64,000 nucleotides of DNA from JAUILH01 sp964230215 (GTDB lineage Bacteria; Bacteroidota; Bacteroidia; Flavobacteriales_D; JAUILH01), in assembly GCA_964230215.1 (NCBI GenBank), contig CAXRGQ010000006.1, positions 613,522-677,521 of the forward strand, in the 5' to 3' direction. The translations under genes and the position numbers were made by a program. Every line of letters begins with the position of its first letter. The stretch's first letter is position 1. Below, in pieces: positions 17,901 to 27,391 of the stretch. Below the pieces are notes generated by a model. That model did no database searches. It was not told the DNA's origin and saw only the letters and a program-made list of their open reading frames with translations.

Positions 17901-20271
17901 ACGACCAGAAACTATTAGATGACCCAACATTCTGCAATATGTATTTCAAACTATCACATGATATAAGAACTGAGCTTATGATTGCTTGCATGTCATAGCT
18001 AGTTACGTTGTATACTTGAAAATATTGAAGGGTGTCAATAATTCCATTTGTATTTATTACTGCATGAATTGAAAAATAACCAAGACTATCAAAGGTGTGA
18101 ATAGCCCCTAAACTTGAATAAGAGCTACCATCTCCCATTGTAAGTTCGACAAGGCTACTTCCTGAAGGCAGACTTAACAAACCAGTATTAAAATTGTACG
18201 GCGAGCATACCTTCACTGTATCAACTATTCCGCCAAACCCCATGCCCGGAACAGGAGGTGAGCCTGATCCTACAAAACCGCCTGAACATTGACCAAGGAA
18301 ATAATTTTGTGACAGTTGACTTACACATCCATTAGTATCTGAATAAACTAGGGAAATATTGTGGTATGAATTATCTAATGTTGGATATGTAAAAGTCGCG
18401 TTAGAATCCATTGCAATACCGTCAAACGTCCATAGCGCATCATTTATCAAGTTTGAATCTATACTTACGATTAAACCAGAGCATGTTAGACTATCAAACA
18501 TGGATAAGTGTATCGATTCTACAATATTTACAATAAAGACCGTATCGATAATAGACGGACAACCATACTGATTGTTGGTGCTAAGTGAAACAATATATTG
18601 TCCAGGCACATTATAAGTATGAACGGGATATTGTTGGGTAGAACTGCTACCATCGCCAAAATCCCATGACCATGTATCATGTCCAATCCCGAAATTATTT
18701 AGTGCTAGATTATAGGGTGCACATCCCGTTATCTCGGTTGTAGAGAGCGAAATTTCACTATCGTACACATTTACGCTGATGGGGTGCGACAAATAATCTA
18801 TACAACCATTCGAATCCACAACTTCCAACTCGATATCATAGTTTCCGGGTGACATGTACACATAATTTGCTGGGATGTAATTTAAATGTGTACCGTCACC
18901 CGTACTTAGACTATAATTTCCAATGCTTGATAAATTGTTTAAACTAATACTTAATGGAGCACATCCGCTAAGGGTATCTATGGATATTTCAGAATGTGCT
19001 TCACTGACTAGAACACTTACTGAATCAAATGACAAACATCCATTTTGATCTTTTGCCCTGATTTGTAGCATATATGATCCTGGTACTGACTGTATGAACT
19101 GAGTGGAATATCCATTTGCAGAAGTTCCAGCTATTGTCCATATCAAACTATCAAATACCCCCCCAGTAGCCACTGGCGATATGTATTCTCCCACACATAC
19201 GCTTGTGTCAGTCAAATCAATATCCACGTATTGAGGGCTATGTATTACAATATTTCTTTCCTTATATGCTCCACAACCATTCAATAAGTATTCAGCGCGA
19301 ATAGTATAACTTCCAGCTTGATTGGGTACAAAATTGAAATACACACCATTGTGTACATGTACTCCGTTAACCAACCATTGAACATCTGCATATTGCCAGT
19401 TTTGGCAATATGAAAGTCGAAACTCTAAGCTATCGCCCACGCACCGAGTTCCACTTTCAATTTTAATATCACATACTAGAGGATCGATACTAACAGCATT
19501 GGGAAATACAGTAGTATCAACACATCCATAGCTATTATCGGATATTACAACAATGTCATGCTGACCTGCTAAGTCAAACGAATGACTTACAGAGTCACCT
19601 TGGTATACTGACGACTCAATTTCCCATATCGCAGAGGTATATGAACCAGAAAGGCTGAAATCAATTGGATGCAACAATACACAGGTGTCTGTTTGTTGAG
19701 GAAATAGATTTATTATTGGCAATGGATCTATCACTATAGGTCCCATTACAAATTGATGATTACACCCAATTGCATTCTCAATTGATAATGTTGGGTAGAA
19801 ATGCCCATCAATATCAAATGTATGGCTAGGATTCTGGAGATTGCTTGTATTGCCATCCCCAAAATCCCAAGTGAAATTATTTCCAAAACTTGAATTGGAG
19901 CTAAAAACTACGGTATTAGATATAGGACAATTTCCATTTTGAATATAGGAATAGCTAGCTATAGGATTTGGCAGGACGGTAACCGCATTTGTAGCGAAAA
20001 GATTTACTTGCTGGCCACCAGCAATTGTTACGGTAACTGAAACAGTATATACGCCAGTGTCTGTATAAATTACTGAAGGCTCCGATAATAAAGAGCTTTG
20101 TCCATTACCAAAATCCCAATTGTAAGCAATTGCGTTTAGCACATTTACACTAAAATCTACGTTGTGCGGGGGACAGCCTGTTGAATCTGATATTTGAATC
20201 AAACTCTGTCCATTCGCTGATAACGCAAACAGACAACTTATTATCAATGCTTTCGCAATAGTAAATTTCAT
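14965..20271 (-). CDS. Large secreted PKD-repeat protein lacking its sorting domain
   Basis: 1768 residues, surface adhesin-like. The signal peptide (MKFTIAKALIISCLFALSANGQ) fixes the start at 20271; 22 codons upstream are also open. At least seven PKD domains are visible by WDFGDG-type cores (WDFGNG, WDFGDG, WRFGDG, WSFGDG, WHFGDG) and following HTY or HIY strands, mixed with Ig-like Cys/Ser/Thr-rich repeats. The C-terminus holds a complete FN3-like domain and then the first half of a second one (WNPYLHWEEGVNRYELQY...ETLNPGTTK), stopping abruptly at ILR. No CHU_C sorting domain follows. Read with +1 slip in AAAAATTTT, the chain continues KFYDNADVKSAL for about 30 residues before a stop. It could be a recent pseudogene or a split gene. 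Confidence 0.85.
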   Translation of the reverse strand: MKFTIAKALIISCLFALSANGQSLIQISDSTGCPPHNVDFSVNVLNAIAYNWDFGNGQSSLLSEPSVIYTDTGVYTVSVTVTIAGGQQVNLFATNAVTVLPNPIASYSYIQNGNCPISNTVVFSSNSSFGNNFTWDFGDGNTSNLQNPSHTFDIDGHFYPTLSIENAIGCNHQFVMGPIVIDPLPIINLFPQQTDTCVLLHPIDFSLSGSYTSAIWEIESSVYQGDSVSHSFDLAGQHDIVVISDNSYGCVDTTVFPNAVSIDPLVCDIKIESGTRCVGDSLEFRLSYCQNWQYADVQWLVNGVHVHNGVYFNFVPNQAGSYTIRAEYLLNGCGAYKERNIVIHSPQYVDIDLTDTSVCVGEYISPVATGGVFDSLIWTIAGTSANGYSTQFIQSVPGSYMLQIRAKDQNGCLSFDSVSVLVSEAHSEISIDTLSGCAPLSISLNNLSSIGNYSLSTGDGTHLNYIPANYVYMSPGNYDIELEVVDSNGCIDYLSHPISVNVYDSEISLSTTEITGCAPYNLALNNFGIGHDTWSWDFGDGSSSTQQYPVHTYNVPGQYIVSLSTNNQYGCPSIIDTVFIVNIVESIHLSMFDSLTCSGLIVSIDSNLINDALWTFDGIAMDSNATFTYPTLDNSYHNISLVYSDTNGCVSQLSQNYFLGQCSGGFVGSGSPPVPGMGFGGIVDTVKVCSPYNFNTGLLSLPSGSSLVELTMGDGSSYSSLGAIHTFDSLGYFSIHAVINTNGIIDTLQYFQVYNVTSYDMQAIISSVLISCDSLKYILQNVGSSNSFWSFNQGLQLIGDSISITISNQYYSESVNVTAFNSIGCADFAQFNLNNNVLEELFSVDNSACVQEIMTFEAFTPNNVSWEFSDGIILNGDVVQRSFSTPGVYSLTITTTDSNNCTETYVYDSIVVRGVANDILVSDYHLCPSDTATLSYSSVLGTSTWYVNGLIQGNLPSIAINSPNANTYAIELLTFFEGCESVTVDTVWVHEINASMNVIQDKKCYPMTVSFNATTPSAVDWYWRFGDGNYSQGTSNVNHTYSNSPTQTAKLFVTDAYGCVDSTSNGWFNTWNINAQASQSAGCAPLGVNFTLPSTVQSAVWSFGDGNYSQNVNASHIYTSAGGYDPNVSIIMIDGCLDTMSLDNQITVNETLASASINYNAGCAPIQASFISSGSMGDFFEWDFGDGSSSLIENPSHTYNTGGAYNVSLIVSDVNGCSDTAYIQNSVNVYNPIADFSVNQSILCVGDTLDVINQSQSSSSYLWHFGDGSSSTLMSPNHIYSDTGYYQIVLSVADSMGCTSSMVFDSLINIVARPNALFTINHTIFCIGDSLVIDSIQSNYLSEMWTLDGTSIQNFSWINIDTGVHVVGHTVGNGACNDYYELTYHVYSPIDASIIAPSMVCESDSILILSSVSSGGVWSGIGVSDSSSGIANLAHVPSGIHPFYYNIGGVCPSSDSVLVEILPMPDANIIVDSIICENHGSIAIGSTSQFETWTLNGVVVSDSINVSTNLGTHILIHTIDNGICMDTDTLSIEVIAKPTAYLEVFNDIYCFGDSSIAYLGLADTNCQVSWMFTSMDGGDIIVSSSLVLPGDGEWALSATITDDNGCQTNLSGSAFTVLDSIAPKSPQIIRSTVVNDEFVYTEWSLENQNDINKFTAYILYRRDSVGWSEIAVLPPYKMSFSDYNLDVFNAQYEYKLETIQRCHNRGGISHSNSILLEHDKVEGMDRFRWNPYLHWEEGVNRYELQYLRNDGTWETVETLNPGTTKILR

Positions 20272-20476
20272 TTTAAAAAAAATAGGCCAGTTAAAACAAT
20301 TGATATCAAACATCTGAAAAGCTTGTCCTCCATACACGTCTTATTTTCCCGTCGACAGAACAAAACTTCCTTGCGTGAATGATAATCATACATTAAGTCT
20401 ATTAACTTTCCCTTCGTTAAGTTTGGGTATCCGAACGACACCATCGACTGTCATAAATATTTGTACCTTAGAGTCT

Positions 20477-21238
20477 ATGGGAAAACTAAGAGCAATTGTA
20501 GTTGACGATGAGCAGAAAAATCGAGATGCACTGGAAAAAATGATTTTCCAGTTTTGTCACAACGTAGAAGTAGTTGGCAAGGAAGCTGATATCACAAGTG
20601 CTTATAATTCAATTATTGAGAATAAACCAGACGTAGTTTTTCTAGACATAGAGATGCCTGGCGGCAATGGATTCGAATTATTAGAAAAATTTGATTCGGT
20701 TGATTTTCACGTGATCTTTACAACTGCCCACGCCGACTATGCTATCAAAGCACTAAAATTTGCAGCGATAGATTACCTGCTAAAACCCGTTAATATAGGG
20801 GAGTTAAGAGAGGCCATTGAAAAAGTGAATTCTCGATCACTAAGCACTGATAGCAAAGAACAGTTTAATGTGATTAAATCTAATATTTCGCACGGTAAGT
20901 TTGATTTTCGAAAAATAACGCTTCCATCACTGGATGGTTTGGAGTTTTTTGATGTTGCGGATGTTGTAAGATGTGAAGCAGATAGAGCATACTGCAAGTT
21001 CGTAATTAACGATGGCAGAGAAATTCTTGTGTCCAAATCTTTAAAAGAATTTGAAGACATATTAGAAGAGTGCAATTTCTATCGCATACACAAATCTCAC
21101 ATGGTTAACCTACGATATATAGTGAAGTATGTAAAAGGCAAAGGAGGCTATGTTGTTCTTAAAGATGGTACACATGTAGATGTGTCCGTAAGACGTAAAG
21201 AATCCTTCTTAAAAGTGTTAAACGCAATTTCTAATTAA
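20477..21238 (+). CDS. LytTR-family response regulator
   Basis: 253 residues. The receiver domain (1-120) has the acidic pair VVDDE near the N-terminus, the phospho-acceptor Asp in VVFLDIEMPGGNG, Thr in FTTAH and Lys in LLKPV. The C-terminal LytTR DNA-binding domain (about 145-250) has the pattern VVRCEADRAYCKF...RIHKSHMVNLRYI. It is the natural partner of the LytS-type kinase encoded convergently next to it; the two stop codons overlap by four bases. The ATG at 20477 starts the receiver fold exactly; an upstream extension to 20375 has no domain. Confidence 0.9.
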   Translation: MGKLRAIVVDDEQKNRDALEKMIFQFCHNVEVVGKEADITSAYNSIIENKPDVVFLDIEMPGGNGFELLEKFDSVDFHVIFTTAHADYAIKALKFAAIDYLLKPVNIGELREAIEKVNSRSLSTDSKEQFNVIKSNISHGKFDFRKITLPSLDGLEFFDVADVVRCEADRAYCKFVINDGREILVSKSLKEFEDILEECNFYRIHKSHMVNLRYIVKYVKGKGGYVVLKDGTHVDVSVRRKESFLKVLNAISN

Positions 21239-24200
21239 CCAACCAGAAGATCATTTGGAAACTGTATGATTACCTCTGTACCTTCTGCCTCACCCTCATT
21301 ATTTAATCTGTTTTTTATCGTGTAATGATAGCCATCCTCATTTAAGGCTGCATTTAATAGGTTTATTCGCGTTTGTAATATAGACGACGAAATAGATTCA
21401 TATTTCCCTCCAGTTCTCATTTGCTTGTCTGCTTTAGCTCTTTCTCTTCCCACTCCGTTATCACTGACTTTACAAATACAGATGTCATCCATACTATCAA
21501 ACTCAATTTCAATATGCCCTTTTGTCTGCAGGTTTGCAATACCATGAATAATCGCGTTTTCTACAACAGGTTGGACAAGCATAGGCGGAATCCCAGCGTC
21601 ATCTTCATCCAATTCTTCTGAAAGATTTATGGTAAAATCAAACTTGTTATCAAAACGCAATTTTTCCAGTTTTAAATAGGTCTCTAAAAAATTCACCTCT
21701 TCAGTAATACTGATGAATTCATATCTAGAGTTTTGAAGTGCCAGTCTAATTAGTTTAGCAAAATTGGATAAAAAGTCAATTGCAGGTTCTGGGCTATTAT
21801 CTAAAATATAATACTGGATAGAGTTAAGTGCATTAAACATAAAATGAGGGTTTAATTGAGCACTAAGCAATTGAGAATGGAAACGATTGGTTTTTTGAGA
21901 CTCTTCTTCAAGCTTATCGTATGCCAAGGTCACTTCAGTGACATCCTGAGCGTTGATAACAATTCCATTGATAAAATCATTCTCCATCAAATCTGTAAAC
22001 AAAACTCTAAAATAGCGCCAATCACCTGCCTGATTCCGTAAACGATACACTCGGTATTTTACTTCTCCTCCATTTACTAACTTATCGTGAAATAGCTTCA
22101 TACCCTCATCCACCTCATCGGGGTGTATAAAATCAAAAATATTGGCACCAATAACCTTATAGGATTGATAGCCAAGTAGTCTTTCTACCGACGGTCCTAC
22201 ATACTTAATTGAGCCATCAGAATCTACAATACACGTAATTTCATTTGCATTTTCTAGAATTGAATTAAGTTTTGTTTCACTTCTCAGTAATTCTGTTTCA
22301 ACAAGTTTTAGTGAAGTGATGTCCTGCACAAGCGTAATCTGTCCTTTTGGTTTTCCTTCATCATCAAAAAGTAACTTTGACTTAGAATGCACAAATAGTT
22401 CATCGCGATCACTTGTTAAGCATTTATGATAAAAGTCCATTTCAAACGGATACTTATAAACCCGGTCTAACTGTTTAGCAACCTCTTTCATGTCATCTGG
22501 ATGAACATAGCACAAATGGGGGTTACTGCGAGTAGGTGAAAAGTTAAGTTCAGTTTCGGTTTCACTATCATAAATATCAGCTAAAGCTTTAGACCAAACA
22601 ATTCTTTCATCCGCAAACGAGTGATACCAATAACCAGTTTTACTTACAGATTGCGCAATCTTAAGTATTTCTGATTGTTCCTTTATCTGAGATAGGATGC
22701 GTGAGTTAAAAATCTTAACAGATAGCAGGTGGGAAACTCTTTCAAAAACTACAATATCTTCTCCGACAAATTTGTGTTCCGAACCATGAATTAAATCAAT
22801 TATGCCAATTAAATTTCCTTCGATAAAAATAGGTACAATCAATTCGCTAATTTGTCCATTTCGCTCGAATGATTTCGTTCTATCATCAATGTAATTGATA
22901 TAAATGTATGGCTCCTCTCTCTCCGCCACAGACATAAATATAGAGTCTTCAGCAGCTATTGTGTAGGGTGATTTACTTACGATATCCCGTGTCCTATTTG
23001 TACCGTAGGAGGCCTTTTCTACAAAGTGATTGCGCTCTTCATCATAGAGAAAAAAGCCTGCAAAATCAACGTCCATATGAATGAGACAATTTTTTATTAA
23101 ACTCCAATAAATACCGTCCTCGTCCTCCCTAAACATCATGCTCTCGGATAGTATATTTATAAGGCGCTCATTACGCTCCTTCCCCTTTAAATGGCTCAAT
23201 AGTTGAGCACGCTCATAGGCAATTGAAATTTGTCTTGTAAACTCGTCTATAATTTTAACCGTCGAATAGTCGAAACACTCGTCTTCTTTTGATTCTAAAA
23301 CAATCGCCCCATGTAATCGCTTATCAATTAAGATAGCGCTCACTACATAAGCTTCTGTAGCATCATTCAATGCCTCATTGTAGTTATGCCTGTTATGAGT
23401 CTTGCACTTATTCATAATATACAAGGCTTCACTTTTCATTGTATCAACATCTATAATTGACAATAGATCTATGTTATCTCCAACTTTAAATCTTGTGTGA
23501 TTCGGTTTAGACTCTTGAGCCACAAGTAAATATGTATCCGATTTTGCATCAAACAAACAGACCCGAATGCAATCAATATTCAATACCTCTTCAAATAAGA
23601 TGCGTATTGCTTCATCGATAAATCGACCATTCTCAGAGTCACTAACAATTAATCTTTCAATGCTATAAAAAGCGTTTAATTGACGGTTAAGCCCTTCTAA
23701 CAGTTCAAGACGATTTTTATCATTAGTAACATTCTGGAGGGTACCAATCGCAATGGTTTTATTTGGCTGCCTCTTTATTGTAATCCTGTACCATTGCTCA
23801 ATACTGCCGTTTTTGAGTGGGAATTCGATTGAGGAATTATCTGCTATTTCAGACTTAGGTGAGAGAATCTTTAGAAGCTCATTGCGTTTATTTGCTGCAA
23901 GCCCGTTTAGTAGAATCTGAAACCCTTTTTGTACATCTATTGATTGTTTTAGACTTAAAAGTTTAAACATTTCATTCGACCAGTACACCATTTTTCCGAG
24001 ATCCACATCATATTCAAATGATCCAATTTGAGCCACACTCTGCGCTTCTACCATATTGTTGCGCACTCTCATTAGACTTTTTCGAGTTTCAACCAGCTCT
24101 GAAACATTTCTAATGACTCCCTGCATTCCGGTTACCTTCCCTTCCTTATTAACAATACGATACACACTTGCTTCAATATCGATCAAATCATTGCCTTTAT

Positions 24201-25740
24201 GGATTACTACCGAATCAAATTGATCAACGAATCCATTCTTAAGTAGTTCATTTTGTAGTCTCTGGTACTCTGACTCATCATGAAAAAACGCATCAATATT
24301 CTGCCCAATAAGCTCGCTTGGTGAATAGCCCAGCAGATCCACGCAGGAAGGCGTCACCATTGTTATCTCTCCATTTAAATTTAACTGGTAAAAAACATCC
24401 TTAAAGCTTTCAAAGATTCTACGATACCTTTTTTCTCGGTTCTGAATGGATCGCTGAAGCAACTTTTGTTTTATAAATGGGCTTATTTGAGTCGCAATTC
24501 TTTGTATAAATGCTAAGTCAGCCTCAGAAAACTGTTGATTCTTTGAAAACGACTGCATAACCACTAATCCGTATGTCCTATCCTCCGAAATCAAAGGAAC
24601 TCCCAACCAACTATATGGTTTTGGCCCAATTTGTTGCAAATTATTGACTTTCATATATTCATCAATGTCATCATTAATCAATATTGATTCTCCTTTGCGA
24701 ATAACATGCTCTGACAATCCATTGTTAAATCTGCGGGGCTCAAAACTGTTGTCATTATTGGGCGAATGAGATGATCTGTACAAGGGGAATGTCATTATTT
24801 CCTTCTCAGCATCATGCACCCCTACAAAGAAGTCGGGGCTGTCAATTTTCCGAGATATCTCTTTATAAACACCATCTAGTAAGACCTTAATACTATTTCT
24901 GCTAGCAGATAACATGGCAATGTTGGACACAATATCTTTTTCCAGTTGTCTCGCTTTTACCTCAGTGATATCTCTTACTGTTCCGTATACTTTGATGTCA
25001 TGACGCACTTGATCCTTAAAGACCTGTGTAGTTATAATCAAATATCTTCTATTATTACCGTTATCAATTAAGGTCTCTATATCGAATAAGAAGTCTTCAC
25101 TAATGTCCTTTTGGCTTATTCGCTTATGGATAGTTTGAGCTGCATTATCGTCAAGTCTACCCAAAAACTCATTATATGTAATTTGTTCACAGGAGATAAA
25201 CCCCAGTAATTCTCGGAAATGGGAAGAGCAAGTGAAGCTTTGTTTAGCAGGTACCCACTCCCAACTTCCCAGACCTGCTACCTGTTCAGCAACTTCAAGT
25301 GCGTGTATTGTTTGACGTAAGTGCTCTTCAGTTTTTGATTTCTCTTTTAATTTTTTACTCTTCTTTAGCGCCCTTTCTACTACAAACGGCAGTTTAGAGA
25401 GCTCGTTATTTAAAACAAAATCGTACATGCCCTCCCAGAGTAAATCTGAAGCAGTTTGATACGTCATTTCAGATGTAATTACAAGAAATGGCACAGATGG
25501 ATACATCAATGTAGCCGACTTTAATTCAGATTTTAGATTACTACTTTGATTATTAGAAATGTAAACTAATAAGTCAAGTGATATTGGCTTGTTAACTTGA
25601 TTGGATATGCCAACAACAGAATTTGAATGGATTAACTCAGCTTTAAATTCTAAAGATTCCAGACATGAGCGGATCATTGTATAGCTGTCATCAGCAGCTT
25701 GAGCAATAAGAGCAATACATGCACCGTCAATTTTATCCAT
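21235..25740 (-). CDS. Giant PAS/GAF sensor histidine kinase, LytS type
   Basis: 1501 residues, no signal peptide and no clear membrane segment, so probably cytosolic. Domains in rough order: degenerate receiver-like region (1-130), PAS (145-265), GAF (270-425), PAS (435-555), PAS (565-675), GAF (680-850), GAF (850-1010), PAS (1015-1140), PAS (1140-1265), His_kinase/HATPase (1270-1501). The kinase has the LytS phospho-acceptor motif LNPHFMFNALNSIQ, N-box VQPVVENAIIHG and DNGVGRER. Eight sensor domains in one chain suggest several cytosolic cues. Its partner is most likely the LytTR regulator with which it is convergent. Confidence 0.88.
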   Translation of the reverse strand: MDKIDGACIALIAQAADDSYTMIRSCLESLEFKAELIHSNSVVGISNQVNKPISLDLLVYISNNQSSNLKSELKSATLMYPSVPFLVITSEMTYQTASDLLWEGMYDFVLNNELSKLPFVVERALKKSKKLKEKSKTEEHLRQTIHALEVAEQVAGLGSWEWVPAKQSFTCSSHFRELLGFISCEQITYNEFLGRLDDNAAQTIHKRISQKDISEDFLFDIETLIDNGNNRRYLIITTQVFKDQVRHDIKVYGTVRDITEVKARQLEKDIVSNIAMLSASRNSIKVLLDGVYKEISRKIDSPDFFVGVHDAEKEIMTFPLYRSSHSPNNDNSFEPRRFNNGLSEHVIRKGESILINDDIDEYMKVNNLQQIGPKPYSWLGVPLISEDRTYGLVVMQSFSKNQQFSEADLAFIQRIATQISPFIKQKLLQRSIQNREKRYRRIFESFKDVFYQLNLNGEITMVTPSCVDLLGYSPSELIGQNIDAFFHDESEYQRLQNELLKNGFVDQFDSVVIHKGNDLIDIEASVYRIVNKEGKVTGMQGVIRNVSELVETRKSLMRVRNNMVEAQSVAQIGSFEYDVDLGKMVYWSNEMFKLLSLKQSIDVQKGFQILLNGLAANKRNELLKILSPKSEIADNSSIEFPLKNGSIEQWYRITIKRQPNKTIAIGTLQNVTNDKNRLELLEGLNRQLNAFYSIERLIVSDSENGRFIDEAIRILFEEVLNIDCIRVCLFDAKSDTYLLVAQESKPNHTRFKVGDNIDLLSIIDVDTMKSEALYIMNKCKTHNRHNYNEALNDATEAYVVSAILIDKRLHGAIVLESKEDECFDYSTVKIIDEFTRQISIAYERAQLLSHLKGKERNERLINILSESMMFREDEDGIYWSLIKNCLIHMDVDFAGFFLYDEERNHFVEKASYGTNRTRDIVSKSPYTIAAEDSIFMSVAEREEPYIYINYIDDRTKSFERNGQISELIVPIFIEGNLIGIIDLIHGSEHKFVGEDIVVFERVSHLLSVKIFNSRILSQIKEQSEILKIAQSVSKTGYWYHSFADERIVWSKALADIYDSETETELNFSPTRSNPHLCYVHPDDMKEVAKQLDRVYKYPFEMDFYHKCLTSDRDELFVHSKSKLLFDDEGKPKGQITLVQDITSLKLVETELLRSETKLNSILENANEITCIVDSDGSIKYVGPSVERLLGYQSYKVIGANIFDFIHPDEVDEGMKLFHDKLVNGGEVKYRVYRLRNQAGDWRYFRVLFTDLMENDFINGIVINAQDVTEVTLAYDKLEEESQKTNRFHSQLLSAQLNPHFMFNALNSIQYYILDNSPEPAIDFLSNFAKLIRLALQNSRYEFISITEEVNFLETYLKLEKLRFDNKFDFTINLSEELDEDDAGIPPMLVQPVVENAIIHGIANLQTKGHIEIEFDSMDDICICKVSDNGVGRERAKADKQMRTGGKYESISSSILQTRINLLNAALNEDGYHYTIKNRLNNEGEAEGTEVIIQFPNDLLVG

Positions 25741-25861
25741 CCAGTTCTTTAGTTTTAATTCTACTCTTAATCTAACTTATTAGAATAAGTAAAAACCTAA
25801 TATAAGCATTCCCGTCATTATATTACTTGTCACTATAATCAGCGTATCAGTGATAAATCTA

Positions 25862-26665
25862 TCAAAGCTCTATCCCCATTAATAGCACATCATCAGTTTG
25901 ATTCGACTCCCCCTTCCATGACATAAAACTATGTTTTAGCGATAATTTTTGTTCACGCATAGATAATTGGGCAGTATTATTTAAAATCTCAATTAATCGT
26001 TTTTGCGACAGCTTTTTATCCGCTTCCCCACCAAACTGATCACTATATCCATCAGTGCTCATATAAAGTTTCATACCCTTTTTGTAGTCAATTCGCATAT
26101 CAGAAAACCCACGAAAATCATGCTGCATATTACCTCCTATTTGAAGCTTATCCTCAGTCACCCTTTTTAGGTCTTCATCCGGATACTTAACGTACAAATA
26201 GCTATTGGATCCAGCATAAACAAGCTCCTTCGTTCTCATATCATAACGCACAATTGTTATATCCACACCTTCGCTACGGTAACTAGTGTTCCAATAATTA
26301 TTTAAACCACGACTATAGCTATGATCGAGTCCCTCTAACATAAGACGAGGAGAATAGACGTTTTTATTGTACAGCATGGAGGTTAAACTCAGATGGCCGT
26401 ATATACTTAAAATCGCACCTGGAAGTCCGTGTCCCGTGCAATCTCCAACAGCTATAAAGAGCTTATCGTTATAATATCCACACCAATAAAAATCTCCGCT
26501 AACTAAATCTCTTGGTTGATTAAATATAAAGTGATTAAACGACATGAGTTTTGAGGGCATGTGATTACGGAAAATCGCTTGCTGATAGATAGCACCTAAC
26601 TTATAGCTATCCAATATGCTATCGAACGATTTCCGTTTAAAAGAGGAGTTCAGCAGTGATGACAT
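25862..26665 (-). CDS. Stand-alone SpoIIE/PP2C-type serine phosphatase
   Basis: 267 residues, cytosolic. The PP2C-like core has RDLVSGDFYW, VGDCTGHGLPGA, the repeated Asp in STDGYSDQFGG and the closing NQTDDVLLMGIEL, so the metal-binding Asp residues are all present. Most family members carry a sensor domain in front; this one has only about 40 N-terminal residues. It should dephosphorylate a serine, often on an anti-anti-sigma factor, but no such partner is in the window. It lies 12 bases after a secreted protein gene on the same strand. Confidence 0.82.
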   Translation of the reverse strand: MSSLLNSSFKRKSFDSILDSYKLGAIYQQAIFRNHMPSKLMSFNHFIFNQPRDLVSGDFYWCGYYNDKLFIAVGDCTGHGLPGAILSIYGHLSLTSMLYNKNVYSPRLMLEGLDHSYSRGLNNYWNTSYRSEGVDITIVRYDMRTKELVYAGSNSYLYVKYPDEDLKRVTEDKLQIGGNMQHDFRGFSDMRIDYKKGMKLYMSTDGYSDQFGGEADKKLSQKRLIEILNNTAQLSMREQKLSLKHSFMSWKGESNQTDDVLLMGIEL

Positions 26666-26676
26666 GACAGATAACT

Positions 26677-27135
26677 CTATTTGATTATTTCCTCAGCGAG
26701 ATCATAAGGTAGATCATCAAAGCGCACCTCACCATCACATACACTCCAAGTTTTTAAAATCTTGGTCTCTTGCCTAACTTCAATTAGTTCATAATACACT
26801 ATTTCTGTTGGCACATTATTGTGAATGAATGAATAGCCTACAAACTGATTAATGTTGTTTTTATGTCCTTGTTTAAACTCTATCAATTCTCTTTGGCCGG
26901 ACTCAGTAATTAAAACCAACATATATAGACTGTTTTCTGGCTCATTTTTCTTTCGGAGATTTACATACAGATTGCCTTCATAGATTCTAACATCACATAT
27001 AGTCTCTTCCCCCTTCTTACTATCATCCACATCAGACATTGCAGATTGTGACGGAATGTTAATTGAGCAGATAGAAGTACTATATAAACTACATATTAGT
27101 CCTAGCACTATAATTTTTGAGGTTTTAAGTTTCAT
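26677..27135 (-). CDS. Secreted protein of unknown function
   Basis: 152 residues with a clear signal peptide (about 1-24, MKLKTSKIIVLGLICSLYSTSICS). The mature part is acidic at its start, then alternates charged and beta-forming residues (CDVRIYEGNLYVNLRKK, IVYYELIEVRQ), perhaps a small beta-sandwich. I recognise no family. It is the first gene of a probable pair with the SpoIIE phosphatase (11-base gap). It is divergent from 27392 across a 255-base gap in which I see no further gene. Confidence 0.6.
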   Translation of the reverse strand: MKLKTSKIIVLGLICSLYSTSICSINIPSQSAMSDVDDSKKGEETICDVRIYEGNLYVNLRKKNEPENSLYMLVLITESGQRELIEFKQGHKNNINQFVGYSFIHNNVPTEIVYYELIEVRQETKILKTWSVCDGEVRFDDLPYDLAEEIIK

Positions 27136-27391
27136 TTTACTTACAATTTTAATTGTCTAAAACAATAGTAGTTATATAATCTCGTCGTTATTAAGCGAGT
27201 TTTCCCATCGTTACCCATCACTTGCCCAACGTTATTTCGGCATAGTATGTTTTTTAGGAACGGTTCTTACCGACATGGCCTATTTAACATGTCTTATTTG
27301 CGATTAAACTAAAAAAATGTTCTGGCACTAGTGGTTTTCAGGGATATGAATTTAAATACAAACGAGTATTTTGCTTAAAAATGATAAGCTT

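Noticed and set aside
20272..20476. Promoter of the LytTR gene at AATATTTG (about 20455-20462)
   Set aside because: The TA of the -7 box is displaced and no -33 TTG is at the right distance; too weak to list.
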